Source: Rodentibacter sp. Ppn85 (GTDB lineage Bacteria; Pseudomonadota; Gammaproteobacteria; Enterobacterales; Pasteurellaceae). Taken from it: a DNA stretch of 60,687 bases. Under the pieces are notes generated by a model. That model saw only the letters and a program-made list of their open reading frames with translations, did no database searches and was not told the origin of the DNA. The DNA lies in the NCBI RefSeq assembly GCF_001999335.1, contig NZ_MLHS01000022.1, positions 1 through 60,687 of the forward strand, written 5' to 3'. Position numbers and translations under genes: made by a program. Of the stretch, positions 8,186-17,412 are shown one piece after another (within the stretch, counting starts at the first letter, position 1; every line of letters starts with the position of its first letter).

Positions 8186-9404
8186 CCGTTTCCCCCAAAA
8201 TGAGTACCGTATTATTACCGCCAAAGGCGAAAGAGCTACTTGCCCCGATTCGTTTGTCATTTATCCAACGACTGTGAGAATCAGTTAAGGCAATGCTCGG
8301 TAACTGCGGATCCCGTTGCCCGTCCCATAATTGAGCGGGCAATTGCCCGTTTGGGTTTAATGTACGGTCAATCATTCCCCATAAAATAGCCGCTTCGATT
8401 GCACCCGCAGCACCTAAAGTATGCCCGGTATAAGGTTTAGTACTGGTACAAGAAGTTTGATTGCCAAATACAAGACTGACAGCAAGGGATTCCATTTGAT
8501 CATTATGTATTGTGCCCGTACCGTGTAAATTAATCCAACCGATTTGATGCGGCTCCACTTGTGCCGAGGCTAATGCTGCCTGAAAAGCGACAATTGCGCC
8601 TTGCCCCTCCGGGTGCGGCGACGACATATGATATGCATCACTACTTGCCCCGTAACCTAATAGTTGCACGGATGTGTCATCAAGTTTTTCACGGCTCATA
8701 ATAAACACGGCTGCGCCTTCACCAATATTAATGCCTTGACGATTAACAGAAAACGGGTTGGTTCTTACGTTTGATAACACGGAAAGCGAGTTAAACCCCT
8801 TTACTGTGAGTAAAGAGAGAGTATCCACGCCCCCACAAATCACTGCATCGCATATATTGGCTTTGAGCAAACGGGCTGCGCTGATAAGAGCCTTTGCCCC
8901 TGAAGTGCAAGCGGTAGAAATGCCATAAACCAAGCCTTTCAAACCATATTGATGTGCAATGAAATCAGCCGGAGCAGAAAAGTATTGCTGTTGTTGCTTG
9001 AATTTCGCCCCGGACCAATCATTTGGGTGTGTCGCTTCATATTTAAACACGGGAATATTTTCATCCACACCGGTGGTGGAAGAACCGATAACAACCGCAA
9101 CGCGATGCTCACCAAATTTTGTGATCGCCACCTCAATTTGAGATTCCAGTTGCTGCAAGCAATGCCATAACACCTGGTTATTGCGGCTACGGTGTTCATC
9201 GGTCAAACTCACCGGGAAGGGGCGTAAATCTGTTTTAATCGATCCGAGCATATAATCAGGTCCACTAAGATTTTCTGCTCGGAATAGGTGATCGGATAAT
9301 GTTAACGGTGAATCGATCTTTTCCAATAAAGCTTGGATATGACGGGAAATACCTTCACCCAGACAACTTATAATAGCAGGACGGCTTAAATAAAGTGCGG
9401 TCAT
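8178..9404 (-). CDS. Beta-ketoacyl synthase (main APE arm)
   Basis: A 408-residue condensing enzyme with Cys166 (STACTSGAK), His294 (NLHGTGTIHND) and His328 (PYTGHTLGAAG), so it should be active. It is the second main-arm KS, with the dehydratase starting inside its 3' end. In known systems one KS of this position pairs with a CLF-type protein; here the candidate partner is 20874-21608. The start codon coincides with a USS in reverse orientation: the gene begins ATG ACC GCA CTT, encoding M-T-A-L. The upstream lipoprotein gene ends two bases before it. Confidence 0.92.
   Translation of the reverse strand: MTALYLSRPAIISCLGEGISRHIQALLEKIDSPLTLSDHLFRAENLSGPDYMLGSIKTDLRPFPVSLTDEHRSRNNQVLWHCLQQLESQIEVAITKFGEHRVAVVIGSSTTGVDENIPVFKYEATHPNDWSGAKFKQQQQYFSAPADFIAHQYGLKGLVYGISTACTSGAKALISAARLLKANICDAVICGGVDTLSLLTVKGFNSLSVLSNVRTNPFSVNRQGINIGEGAAVFIMSREKLDDTSVQLLGYGASSDAYHMSSPHPEGQGAIVAFQAALASAQVEPHQIGWINLHGTGTIHNDQMESLAVSLVFGNQTSCTSTKPYTGHTLGAAGAIEAAILWGMIDRTLNPNGQLPAQLWDGQRDPQLPSIALTDSHSRWINDKRIGASSSFAFGGNNTVLILGETDD
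9393..9401. other. USS core forming codons 2-4 of a ketosynthase gene
   Basis: The nine-base uptake signal (AAGTGCGGT on the plus strand) reads ACCGCACTT on the gene strand immediately after the ATG at 9404. Confidence 0.85.
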
Positions 9405-9406
9405 TT

Positions 9407-9892
9407 TTAATTTAGTTCTTCAATGTGCCAATAACTCATATCAGCCAGTTCAATGTCTATACCTGACTGCCGGGGAATAATTCGCCAAACTGGTTTGTTA
9501 TCCACAAAATAAGTGGTCGCTTGCAGGGTTCGCTCAATGTGGCTAAATGTAAATAACGGCTTTGTATTAAGTGCCGTGGCAATCGCCGAAAACAACTGCT
9601 TAGCTTGCTGATTCGGCATGACAAAGCCGTCATTTTGCCACCCTTTATTATTTAAAATTACGCGAGCAATAGGGGCGCCCAAGGGATCGCTTTGTACCCA
9701 TCTCCACGCCTGCGGTCGAGCGGATAAACTCAGTAAACTGGATTGTTTCAACCCGCCGTTTACATCCCGCTGTTCCACTTTAAATAACCGCTCCGTTTTT
9801 TGTTGCGGCGGCAAAGTTTGACCCCTGGGTAAACTTGAACACGCCATTAAAAACAAACCGGACAAGCCTAACAAAAAGTATTTTTTCATCAT
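9407..9892 (-). CDS. DUF3261-type lipoprotein (APE cluster)
   Basis: A predicted outer-membrane lipoprotein of about 161 residues with lipobox LMACSS (Cys about residue 18). The mature part is short beta segments (VWRIIPRQSGIDIELAD, SYWHIEELN) as in DUF3261 proteins found in aryl polyene clusters. The start at 9892 overlaps the preceding oxidoreductase stop (TAATG); a second ATG at 9889 is equally possible. Together with the LolA-like and MMPL proteins it probably helps carry the lipid-linked polyene to the outer membrane. Function is inferred from context. Confidence 0.75.
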   Translation of the reverse strand: MMKKYFLLGLSGLFLMACSSLPRGQTLPPQQKTERLFKVEQRDVNGGLKQSSLLSLSARPQAWRWVQSDPLGAPIARVILNNKGWQNDGFVMPNQQAKQLFSAIATALNTKPLFTFSHIERTLQATTYFVDNKPVWRIIPRQSGIDIELADMSYWHIEELN

Positions 9893-11127
9893 TAGTCTTG
9901 TGTCGCTACTCCGCACACTTCTGCCAAAGCTTTTAAACGAGCGGCAGATTTCGCCACGTAAGGATTATTGGTATCCCAAGCATAACCAGCCAAAATCGAA
10001 GAGATCATTTGACGGATCTCCGGTTGAGGATTACGGGCATATACTACATCTTGGAATGATCCGTCATACCAACCTGTTACATAGGTTCTGAACGCATTTA
10101 CACCAACCATTAACTCATCAGCAAATTCGGTTTTCCAATCCACATTTTCTCCGTTTAATTGACGGGTAATTAAACCTGTTGCCAAACGAGCCGAGTGTAA
10201 TGCAATAGTTACTCCCGATGAGAAAACCGGATCTAAAAACTCTGCCGCATTGCCTAGCAAGGCGAACTGCTTACCGAATAAGGTTTTCACATTAGCAGAA
10301 TAGCCTTGAATACTACGGAACGAGAATTCATTTTCCCAATTTGCATTCGCTAAAATCCGTTTTAGCATCGGACATTCCAGCGCAAATTTTTTCAACACGG
10401 TTTCATTATCACCTTCAAGGGTTTCAGGTAAACCAACCACCCCGATAGAACAACGGTTATCCGCAAATGGAATGAGCCATAACCATACATCGCGATGTGT
10501 CGGGTGGGTAGTAATCAAAATTTTGTTACGGTCAAAATCAGGATCGATGATATTGTCATCAATATGCGTAAAACGCGCTACGCGCGCAGGCAAACAAGAC
10601 GGCGTTTCCAAATCAAGTAAACGTGGTAGTACGCGTCCGTAACCACTTGCATCTAACACAAAACGGGCAGACAAACGGTATTCTTCGCCGTTTTCTTTGC
10701 GAATGGAAAGCTCGGCATTTTCTTGCGAATTATCAAACGCCAACACTTCTTCACCAAAGCGAACGTCTACACCTCTTTTCGCGACTTCATCAATTAAAAT
10801 TTTATCGAAAATACCGCGGCGAACTTGGTAAGTGGTGCCGGGACCGGGAGTGAATTTATCAGTAAAATCAAAATAGGTATAACGATTACCCCAAGTAAAT
10901 GCCGCACCGTTTTTGAATTGGAAACTCGGTTCTGCATGAACAGCATCCGCTAAGCCCGCTTCCTCCAACATATCCATACAATAAGGCAGTAAACTTTCGC
11001 CAATCACAAAGCGAGGGAAATGTTGTTTTTCAATCACGCAAACCTTTAAGCCTCGTTTGTGCAATAAGGCGGCGGCAACCGAACCGGACGGACCTGCGCC
11101 AATAATTGCGACATCAAATAACGCCAT
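9892..11127 (-). CDS. FAD-dependent oxidoreductase, halogenase/reductase-like (APE cluster)
   Basis: A flavoprotein of 411 residues. The N-terminal FAD-binding fold has GAGPSGSVAAALL (about residues 11-23) with a glutamate at the end of beta-2 (VIEKQ); a second motif, LLGNAAEFLDPVFSSGV, lies near residue 285. It belongs to the group that includes tryptophan halogenases and geranylgeranyl reductases, and relatives are regular members of aryl polyene and flexirubin clusters. It could hydroxylate or otherwise modify the aryl head group; the tryptophan-halogenase WxWxIP signature is replaced by WLWLIPF, so halogenation is not clearly supported. It ends within the start of the DUF3261 lipoprotein gene. 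Confidence 0.82.
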   Translation of the reverse strand: MALFDVAIIGAGPSGSVAAALLHKRGLKVCVIEKQHFPRFVIGESLLPYCMDMLEEAGLADAVHAEPSFQFKNGAAFTWGNRYTYFDFTDKFTPGPGTTYQVRRGIFDKILIDEVAKRGVDVRFGEEVLAFDNSQENAELSIRKENGEEYRLSARFVLDASGYGRVLPRLLDLETPSCLPARVARFTHIDDNIIDPDFDRNKILITTHPTHRDVWLWLIPFADNRCSIGVVGLPETLEGDNETVLKKFALECPMLKRILANANWENEFSFRSIQGYSANVKTLFGKQFALLGNAAEFLDPVFSSGVTIALHSARLATGLITRQLNGENVDWKTEFADELMVGVNAFRTYVTGWYDGSFQDVVYARNPQPEIRQMISSILAGYAWDTNNPYVAKSAARLKALAEVCGVATQD

Positions 11128-11143
11128 AGATAATTCTCCAAAT

Positions 11144-13411
11144 TTAACGAAATAATTTAAATGTGATTGCTACGCTACACAATACGCCTATACTGACACT
11201 TAACCCAAACATCGCCACCGCAGGGGTAGAGCTAATACCCAATAACATAAAAGAAATCAAGGTAGTAAGTGCGGTTAATAATATCGCAATCCGCTTATTA
11301 GATAAAGGTTCTTGAGCAGTTTGCATATAGGCGGTGTAATCCACACCAATGGCGGAAACAAGTAGCAGACCGAATAGCGAAAACAAGCCTATCGGCAAAC
11401 CGAACCAACCGAAAACAGCAATCGTCATTACAATGGCAAGTAGTGCCGGTAATAACATCCTCACGCCACGTTTTACCCCCAAAAACCGCCACAATAAAAT
11501 GCCAGCCAAAACAAAAGAAAGCAGCTTCAGCCATGCAGCCTGATTACGGGTATGTTCAAAGGATTCATTTAAGTGAGCGCGTTTGTCTTGCCAAAAAATA
11601 TCTTTGCCATTAGCAAATTGTTCGGCAGATTGGCCCGCTTGTAGGTTCACCCGTACCAGGCTTGCTACCTGATTATCTTCCAACTTACCTAAATAAAACT
11701 CTTGCCAACCTTGCCCTATTTGCGTTTGTAACGCATCGTTTAAAGATACCGTTTTAGCTGTTTTTAAATGCTGAACGGCTTGCCGAATCTCACCGACCGA
11801 TACACCGATTTGTTCCATAACGGCATAACTTTCCGACGATAATTGACTTAATCTTTCTGCCCATACTTGTTGTTGTGCTTTTGGCATTAGCCATTGCGAA
11901 AGAGCTTGAAATGTAATGCCTTTCCGAAGTAACTGTTCTGTAAGTTCGTTCTCTTTTTGCAAAAGTTTTTCATCATCAGGCGCAATAACTAACAAGTATT
12001 GGCTACTTAAGTTAACCCCGGTTAAGCGAGCGATTTGTTGAGTGTCTTTCAACATCTTATCCGGCAAGGCAACCCACTGACGAATATCGTCTTGCCACCG
12101 GGTTTGGTAAATACCCGCGGCGGAAAACAGCGCCAAAATCAACAACGTAATTTTATGGAAAGGTCGGTTAAAAAATCGATCTAAAATTGACCGCACTTTG
12201 AGCAAAAATACAGAAGGGAGAGTGACGTTCCAATGCCGAAACAAGTTCGGCAAGATAAACATTGTAGTTAAAATCGCCCCGACTAATGCCACCATCGAAA
12301 ATAATGCCGTTTGTTTTAAAATCGGCAAATGTGTAAAACCAAGCAAGGCATAACCAACAAAGGTAATCAGTAAACTTATCAAAAAGGTAAAGCGAAGTGA
12401 TTTCATCGCCTGTTTAGCATTCCAATTGGAAGCAAAAAGAGAAGAAGCAAGCCAGTGCAATGGGAAATCAATTAATACACCTACAAGGCTCGTACCAATT
12501 ACAATAGTTAAAATATGGACCTGCCCAAAACCTAAAATCACCCCACATAACCCACTTAGCATACCGACTAAGATCGGTAAAAATAACCACACAATTCGCC
12601 ATGTTCGGAATACAAACAGCAATAACATCAGTGTTAAGGAAATGCCCAATACACTCATAACACTACTTTCGGTTTCTGCTTTTTGTTTGGCATCTGCCGC
12701 AAACAGGGCCGCACCGGTCACTAAAAATGTTGCTTGTTTTGCTTCTGCCAAAATACGATTTTCGTCCATCATATCTAACAAGGAACGGACAGGTTTTACT
12801 GTGTCTGTTTGTGCCAATTCGCTACGCAATAGCACCCAAGTAATGCCATCCTGCTCAGTGTAAAGCATACCGTTATTCATATTCCACTGCATCGCAATGG
12901 CTGACGAGTTAAACACAAAACGCCCAAAGCCAAGCCAATCTTGTTCTAATGGCAATAAATTCGCTTTCTCAAAAGGGGTTAGGATCTGCTCGGCGTAATG
13001 CTGAAAATAAGTTTCAGGTTGTTCAAACAATTGCTTACGCACTGAGGCAGGCAAGGTGGCAAACTTCAATAAACTGAATTCTTTTTGTAAAGCGGGTAAA
13101 TCAACTTGGATTTTGTCATTAATTTGCGAAAAGAGATCGCTTGCCTGCCATTGTCGGGCAATATCTGTCGCCAACTGAAAAGCTTGCTCTGCCTCTTGAT
13201 GACCGACCATTGCGATTAACTGTTGATTAAAACGGGTTTCTTGTTTTTGATCGGCTTGAACTTGAATAGGCTGCCAACTTTGCTCTTCAGGCAACAAGGT
13301 ACGCAGATCCGTTTGTAGCCAGTTGCCTTGCCGAACAAAAAAAGCAAACAAGCCACAAACAGCAAGTAAGAAAAAAGTTGAAAAAACAGAAAGAGCGGTC
13401 GATTTTTTCAT
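11144..13411 (-). CDS. MMPL/RND-family exporter (APE cluster)
   Basis: A large inner-membrane transporter of 755 residues. One N-terminal helix is followed by a periplasmic domain (about 35-245), five or six helices (about 250-400), a second periplasmic domain (about 430-620) and a second set of helices (about 630-755), the two-fold RND layout. Conserved charged positions occur in the helices (GVLIDFPLHWL, GVDYTAYMQ). It probably moves the lipid-linked aryl polyene out of the inner membrane, handing it to the LolA-like protein encoded 12 bases upstream. USS cores lie in the gene at 11267-11275 and 12190-12198. Confidence 0.88.
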   Translation of the reverse strand: MKKSTALSVFSTFFLLAVCGLFAFFVRQGNWLQTDLRTLLPEEQSWQPIQVQADQKQETRFNQQLIAMVGHQEAEQAFQLATDIARQWQASDLFSQINDKIQVDLPALQKEFSLLKFATLPASVRKQLFEQPETYFQHYAEQILTPFEKANLLPLEQDWLGFGRFVFNSSAIAMQWNMNNGMLYTEQDGITWVLLRSELAQTDTVKPVRSLLDMMDENRILAEAKQATFLVTGAALFAADAKQKAETESSVMSVLGISLTLMLLLFVFRTWRIVWLFLPILVGMLSGLCGVILGFGQVHILTIVIGTSLVGVLIDFPLHWLASSLFASNWNAKQAMKSLRFTFLISLLITFVGYALLGFTHLPILKQTALFSMVALVGAILTTMFILPNLFRHWNVTLPSVFLLKVRSILDRFFNRPFHKITLLILALFSAAGIYQTRWQDDIRQWVALPDKMLKDTQQIARLTGVNLSSQYLLVIAPDDEKLLQKENELTEQLLRKGITFQALSQWLMPKAQQQVWAERLSQLSSESYAVMEQIGVSVGEIRQAVQHLKTAKTVSLNDALQTQIGQGWQEFYLGKLEDNQVASLVRVNLQAGQSAEQFANGKDIFWQDKRAHLNESFEHTRNQAAWLKLLSFVLAGILLWRFLGVKRGVRMLLPALLAIVMTIAVFGWFGLPIGLFSLFGLLLVSAIGVDYTAYMQTAQEPLSNKRIAILLTALTTLISFMLLGISSTPAVAMFGLSVSIGVLCSVAITFKLFR

Positions 13412-13423
13412 TAAATTTGCAAA

Positions 13424-14008
13424 TTATTCCAATGCCTGACTCACAAAATCTGTCAGAGGCCGGTTGATCCGATTATTTTTAAACGTGATGTCGGTTTTAT
13501 CGCCTTGAGTTTCGTCAAGCTGAATCATTTTCACCACCTCATCGCCTTGAATAGTGATTTGATTAAAAATCTGTTTCATCAATAGGGAATCCGGCGTTAA
13601 TGTGAGTTTCCACTGTTCTGGCGTACCGCTTAATACCGGTTTAAACTGTTTCTTCAGCCCGCTCACATCCCCCGAAAGCAAGCCTAAAAAAAGCCGGATT
13701 TGCGCTGCTTGCCCTACTTTGCCGTTATCGATCCATTGCTTGCCGTTCCACTGCATAATACCCTTTTCAGTCACGCGAAGTTGGACGGGAAAAGGTTTTT
13801 CCATTTGCCATAACAATCCTTTATTCGCCACAAGAGCAAATTTCCCTTCGGTCGTAATCGGGCGATTGAGAGCTTTAAGATGGCGTTCTTGCACAAAATC
13901 GCCTTGTACACTTTGTGGTTTTTGCAGTTGAGCGATTAAATTTTGCTCGGAAAAACCATACGACCAAGCACTTATCAATAAGCTCAAAAGAAAAATGATT
14001 TTCTTCAT
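13424..14008 (-). CDS. LolA-like periplasmic carrier (APE cluster)
   Basis: A 194-residue protein with a signal peptide (MKKIIFLLSLLISAW, cut after about residue 18). The mature sequence follows the LolA pattern: QGDFVQERH near the N-terminus, GKFALVANKGLLWQ and repeated beta strands. LolA proteins bind acyl chains in a concave barrel and shuttle lipids across the periplasm. Lying between a thioesterase and an MMPL exporter, this paralogue is probably dedicated to the aryl polyene lipid rather than general lipoproteins. Confidence 0.85.
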   Translation of the reverse strand: MKKIIFLLSLLISAWSYGFSEQNLIAQLQKPQSVQGDFVQERHLKALNRPITTEGKFALVANKGLLWQMEKPFPVQLRVTEKGIMQWNGKQWIDNGKVGQAAQIRLFLGLLSGDVSGLKKQFKPVLSGTPEQWKLTLTPDSLLMKQIFNQITIQGDEVVKMIQLDETQGDKTDITFKNNRINRPLTDFVSQALE

Positions 14009-14013
14009 AATAT

Positions 14014-14451
14014 TTACTCTGCGTTAAAATTCGGGTGACTTTCGACCGCACTTCGCCAACAGAGCGGCGTTTGAAATTGCATTTCTCCGCTTGCAATTTG
14101 CACTGCCACTTGAGTGGTACTCGCAGTGGTGAGTTTTTGTTCGGAAAGGGCATCGCGGATAACATAATCAATGCGAAGACAGCTCTCATATTCCACTAGG
14201 TTCAACTCAACACGGATTTTTTGGCGAAACAAGGCCGGGCGAATATATTTTACATTCAATTGTACAATCGGCCAGCCGTAGCCTTGCTTTTTCATCACAT
14301 CGTAGGTGTAATGAATTTCTTCCAAGAAAGCGCAACGCGCCATTTCTAAATATTTGACGTAATGTCCGTGCCACATAATATCCATCGAATCCACATCAAA
14401 AAATTGAATATCGTATTCGGAAACGTGGTGGCAGAAAATGTGTTTTTTCAT
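14014..14451 (-). CDS. 4HBT-type thioesterase (APE cluster)
   Basis: A cytoplasmic hotdog thioesterase of 145 residues. The FDVDSMDIMWHGHYVKYLE segment (residues about 18-36) is the 4-hydroxybenzoyl-CoA thioesterase signature with the catalytic Asp. It overlaps the upstream acyltransferase by ATGA (14448-14451). It may release the finished polyene or clear misprimed ACPs. A USS core is at 14045-14053 inside the 3' end. Confidence 0.87.
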   Translation of the reverse strand: MKKHIFCHHVSEYDIQFFDVDSMDIMWHGHYVKYLEMARCAFLEEIHYTYDVMKKQGYGWPIVQLNVKYIRPALFRQKIRVELNLVEYESCLRIDYVIRDALSEQKLTTASTTQVAVQIASGEMQFQTPLCWRSAVESHPNFNAE

Positions 14452-15386
14452 TCGGATTTTTTCCAGAAATCGTAAAAATTAAACCAAAGAAGCGGATTAG
14501 CTTCACATTCTTTGGCAAGGCAATCTGCGTATTGCTGCATGGATTGACGAATGTTTTCTTCCCGCACTTTTCCTCGCTCTGTAATTTGCGGGCAAAAACG
14601 GCGTAATTTCAAGCGGTAACGCCCTTGTTCTTTTAAACAAAAGACCGTGTTAATCGGTGCTTTTAACAGGGAAGCTAAAAGCCATGCCCCTTGAGGAAAA
14701 TCAGCTTCTTGCCCAAGGAAATTAATTTTCGCCATTTTGTCGCCCCGCACCGGAATACGATCCGCCGCAATAGCAATCCACTCGCCATCTTCTAAACGTT
14801 TGTGCAGCTCTAGCATTTTTTGAGCGTCTAAATCTTCCACTTGAATCAGAGATAATTCACTTGCTCCCGCTTTCACTAAAGCTTGATTAAAGGCTTCCGC
14901 GTGGCGACTATGCACCAATACATTCAAGCGAAAATTTGGGTGATGTCCATCGTCTACTAAAGAACGGCATACCTCAATATTACCGAAATGGGAACAAACG
15001 AGTAATTGTCCTCGATGCCGCCGGCTTTCGCGAATATCTTGATAAAGGTTATCCGCATCATCAACGGTTAAATCTTTATAAGTAATTTTATGTTGCCATA
15101 CAGCAAAGCGATCGGTAATAGATTCGCCAAAGGCTAAAAATTGTCGAAAAACCGAGAACGTAGGGAGTTTTACCTGCGGATAACACCGGCTGAGGTTGTA
15201 TTGATAAGTGCGGATATTTTTACGGGCATTCTTTGATGTGGCAAAGAAATAACACACCACAAAAAATGTCACGATACGAATAGCAAATAACGGCAAATAC
15301 TGCACAATTAAGCGGGTAAGATTTAAGAAAAAGTGATTACCGCGCTCTTGCTGCCTAGCCCAATGCTGCGAGTGTTGCTCACTCAT
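14448..15386 (-). CDS. Lipid A-type acyltransferase (APE cluster)
   Basis: A 312-residue acyltransferase of the HtrB/LpxL superfamily. A membrane helix near the N-terminus (about residues 35-55) precedes the active-site motif HFGNIE (H-X4-E, about 138). It starts at 15386 inside the glycosyltransferase stop (ATGA overlap); an upstream ATG at 15407 is unlikely. In many aryl polyene clusters this domain is fused to a glycosyltransferase; here the two are separate but overlapping genes. It should attach the polyene or a fatty acyl group to a sugar or lipid at the cytoplasmic face of the inner membrane. Confidence 0.85.
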   Translation of the reverse strand: MSEQHSQHWARQQERGNHFFLNLTRLIVQYLPLFAIRIVTFFVVCYFFATSKNARKNIRTYQYNLSRCYPQVKLPTFSVFRQFLAFGESITDRFAVWQHKITYKDLTVDDADNLYQDIRESRRHRGQLLVCSHFGNIEVCRSLVDDGHHPNFRLNVLVHSRHAEAFNQALVKAGASELSLIQVEDLDAQKMLELHKRLEDGEWIAIAADRIPVRGDKMAKINFLGQEADFPQGAWLLASLLKAPINTVFCLKEQGRYRLKLRRFCPQITERGKVREENIRQSMQQYADCLAKECEANPLLWFNFYDFWKKSE

Positions 15387-16105
15387 AAGGGTTTTCCCGT
15401 AAACCAACGTGCCAACATGCCAAAGAAAAGTTTGGCATGCATTTTGCTAATCAGCCAATTATCTGCCCAAGCCTGAAAATGTGATACGCCTCCTTGCTCA
15501 TAATGCACCGGCGTGTTCACCCAAATAAATGGGATTTGATACCAATGAGCTTTAATCAGAATTTCAATATCGAAATCCATTCTATCTCCAAGCGGTTCGT
15601 TTTTAAGTAAATTTTGCAAAGTCTTGAGCGGATAGAGGCGAAAGCCGCACATCCCATCTTTAATAGCAAAAGAGTGGGTATGAATGGCATTCCAAAAATT
15701 CGTAATTTTACGTCCGTATAGGCGTGATTTAGGCGCATCATCGCCGTAAATCGGGCGACCGCAAATAAGTGCGGTCGGATTTTTTTGCATTTTTTCCAGC
15801 ATTATTTTTACATCGGCAAGATTATGTTGCCCATCGGCATCAGCTTGCACGACATAATCAAATCCCATTTGTACGGCATACTCGAAGCCGCTTTTCATTG
15901 CCGCCCCTTTGCCGCCGTTTTGTGAGCGAAAATAAACAGAAACATCTTGTTGGTTTTGTAAGGCTTGTAAAGTTGCTTGGTGTTCGAGCGTCGAACCGTC
16001 ATCCACCACCAAGACGGGTAAGCCGAGCTCTAAAAATTGTTGAACCACATTGCAAATTGTGCCGGAGTGGTTGTAGTGAGGGATGACCGCCAGTACCTTA
16101 TACAT
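15383..16105 (-). CDS. GT2-family glycosyltransferase (APE cluster)
   Basis: A 240-residue glycosyltransferase of family 2. It has VVDDGST (about residues 34-40) and the metal-binding DADGQH (about 92), with a later CGFRLYPL segment typical of dolichol-phosphate-mannose synthase relatives. There is no long transmembrane tail. It begins at the stop of the ligase gene and overlaps the acyltransferase gene. It is expected to add a sugar that links the polyene to its lipid anchor. A USS core is at 15767-15775. Confidence 0.87.
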   Translation of the reverse strand: MYKVLAVIPHYNHSGTICNVVQQFLELGLPVLVVDDGSTLEHQATLQALQNQQDVSVYFRSQNGGKGAAMKSGFEYAVQMGFDYVVQADADGQHNLADVKIMLEKMQKNPTALICGRPIYGDDAPKSRLYGRKITNFWNAIHTHSFAIKDGMCGFRLYPLKTLQNLLKNEPLGDRMDFDIEILIKAHWYQIPFIWVNTPVHYEQGGVSHFQAWADNWLISKMHAKLFFGMLARWFTGKPL

Positions 16106-17412
16106 TACAAGTTATCGTCCTGTTGGGTGAGAAAAACTCGGTTAAAATCCAAACGGCTGATTTTAGATTGACTATTGCGCGGTAGCTGTTGAGTAAAACG
16201 CCAAAAACGAGGAATAGCTGCCACTTCTTGCGATTGCATTAGAAAATGACGAAGTTGTTCAATCAATGCTCCCCGTCCTTGTTGATGATACGCTCGAATG
16301 CCTTCCTCTGTTAAGGCTACCCACGCGGCAGGGCGTGCTTTCTCAGGGTGTTGGGCGATGTAACAATCCGCTACCAAAGATTGTTGTAATAAATGCTGCT
16401 CAATACTGACTAACGAAATTCGCTTATCTCCAAACTTGATAATACGATCAATCCGCCCCAGTAGTTTAAATTTCTCACCGTAAAATTCTGCGGCATCGGC
16501 AGTTTGTTCTCGCTGATTAAGCCATTGGGAATCCACCCACAATGCACCTTGTTCATTCAATCCCACTTGGGTAAGAGGGGTCGGGCTCCAAAGTCCGTCA
16601 CCAGCCCGAAAAGCAATCGCCCCGGTTTCCGTGCTACCATAGCACTCCACTACGGTTGTATTGAGTTTTTCCCGTAAAGCATTACCCACGTGAACGGGCA
16701 ACACGCCGCCTGATGAAATAATGCCGCCAAGATTAAAATCGGCAAAACGTGAATCAGCCATATTTAAGTGGCTTAATAAAGCAGGGCTACTAATCCAAAG
16801 ACATTTTTTGGCATGCAGACTCTCCGCTATCATGTATTCGGGATAAGGCAACTGTTGACGACCAATTGTCCAGCCCATCGCTAACGGCAGCATAATGCGA
16901 TAAGACAATCCATAATGATGTTGTGCGGAAACACTTGAAACAACATGAAAATCCGCTGTGTTAAAAGGGATGGAAGAGACAATTGCTTGTGATTCAATCC
17001 ACATTTGTTGTGCCGTTTTGCATAGAACTTTAGGTTCGCCACTGCTACCTGAAGTCTTCAACCAAATTTCCGTTTGATTTTCTGCATCAAAGAGCGGTCG
17101 ATTTTCACTCACTTTTTGCAAAATCCCGTAACTTTCAAACCGCTTGTCATCAAATAAAAAATCGCTGTGCCGGGCAATCCACTGTTGGTTTTCCGGCAAT
17201 AAGTTAGGCGGAAGTAAAATTCGAACATTAGCATTAAAACAAGCCAACATAGTACAAGCAAAACTGGCGGCGTCATCAAACCAAAATGCAACCGAATGTA
17301 CATCGTCTTGTTTGAGTTGTGCCGTAATTTGTTGTGAACGTTCGGCAAAATCTTGCCATTTCCATTCAGGGTTTAATGCAATTAACGTGTTAGAAGTAAA
17401 ATTATTCTTCAT
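16105..17412 (-). CDS. Acyl/aryl-CoA or -ACP ligase, AMP-forming (APE cluster, copy 2)
   Basis: An ANL-superfamily adenylating enzyme of 435 residues. The P-loop TSGSSGEPK (about 120-128), YGSTETG (about 262) and hinge region GRIDRIIKFGDKRISL are present, and the C-terminal catalytic Lys is in NSQSKISR. It probably activates 4-hydroxybenzoate or a similar aryl acid. It is a paralogue of the N-terminal part of 17957-19609, sharing QTxIWLKTSGS, QMW, SSGG and LPRNSQSKI. It has no fused dehydratase. It overlaps the upstream membrane-protein gene by 11 bases. Confidence 0.88.
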   Translation of the reverse strand: MKNNFTSNTLIALNPEWKWQDFAERSQQITAQLKQDDVHSVAFWFDDAASFACTMLACFNANVRILLPPNLLPENQQWIARHSDFLFDDKRFESYGILQKVSENRPLFDAENQTEIWLKTSGSSGEPKVLCKTAQQMWIESQAIVSSIPFNTADFHVVSSVSAQHHYGLSYRIMLPLAMGWTIGRQQLPYPEYMIAESLHAKKCLWISSPALLSHLNMADSRFADFNLGGIISSGGVLPVHVGNALREKLNTTVVECYGSTETGAIAFRAGDGLWSPTPLTQVGLNEQGALWVDSQWLNQREQTADAAEFYGEKFKLLGRIDRIIKFGDKRISLVSIEQHLLQQSLVADCYIAQHPEKARPAAWVALTEEGIRAYHQQGRGALIEQLRHFLMQSQEVAAIPRFWRFTQQLPRNSQSKISRLDFNRVFLTQQDDNL

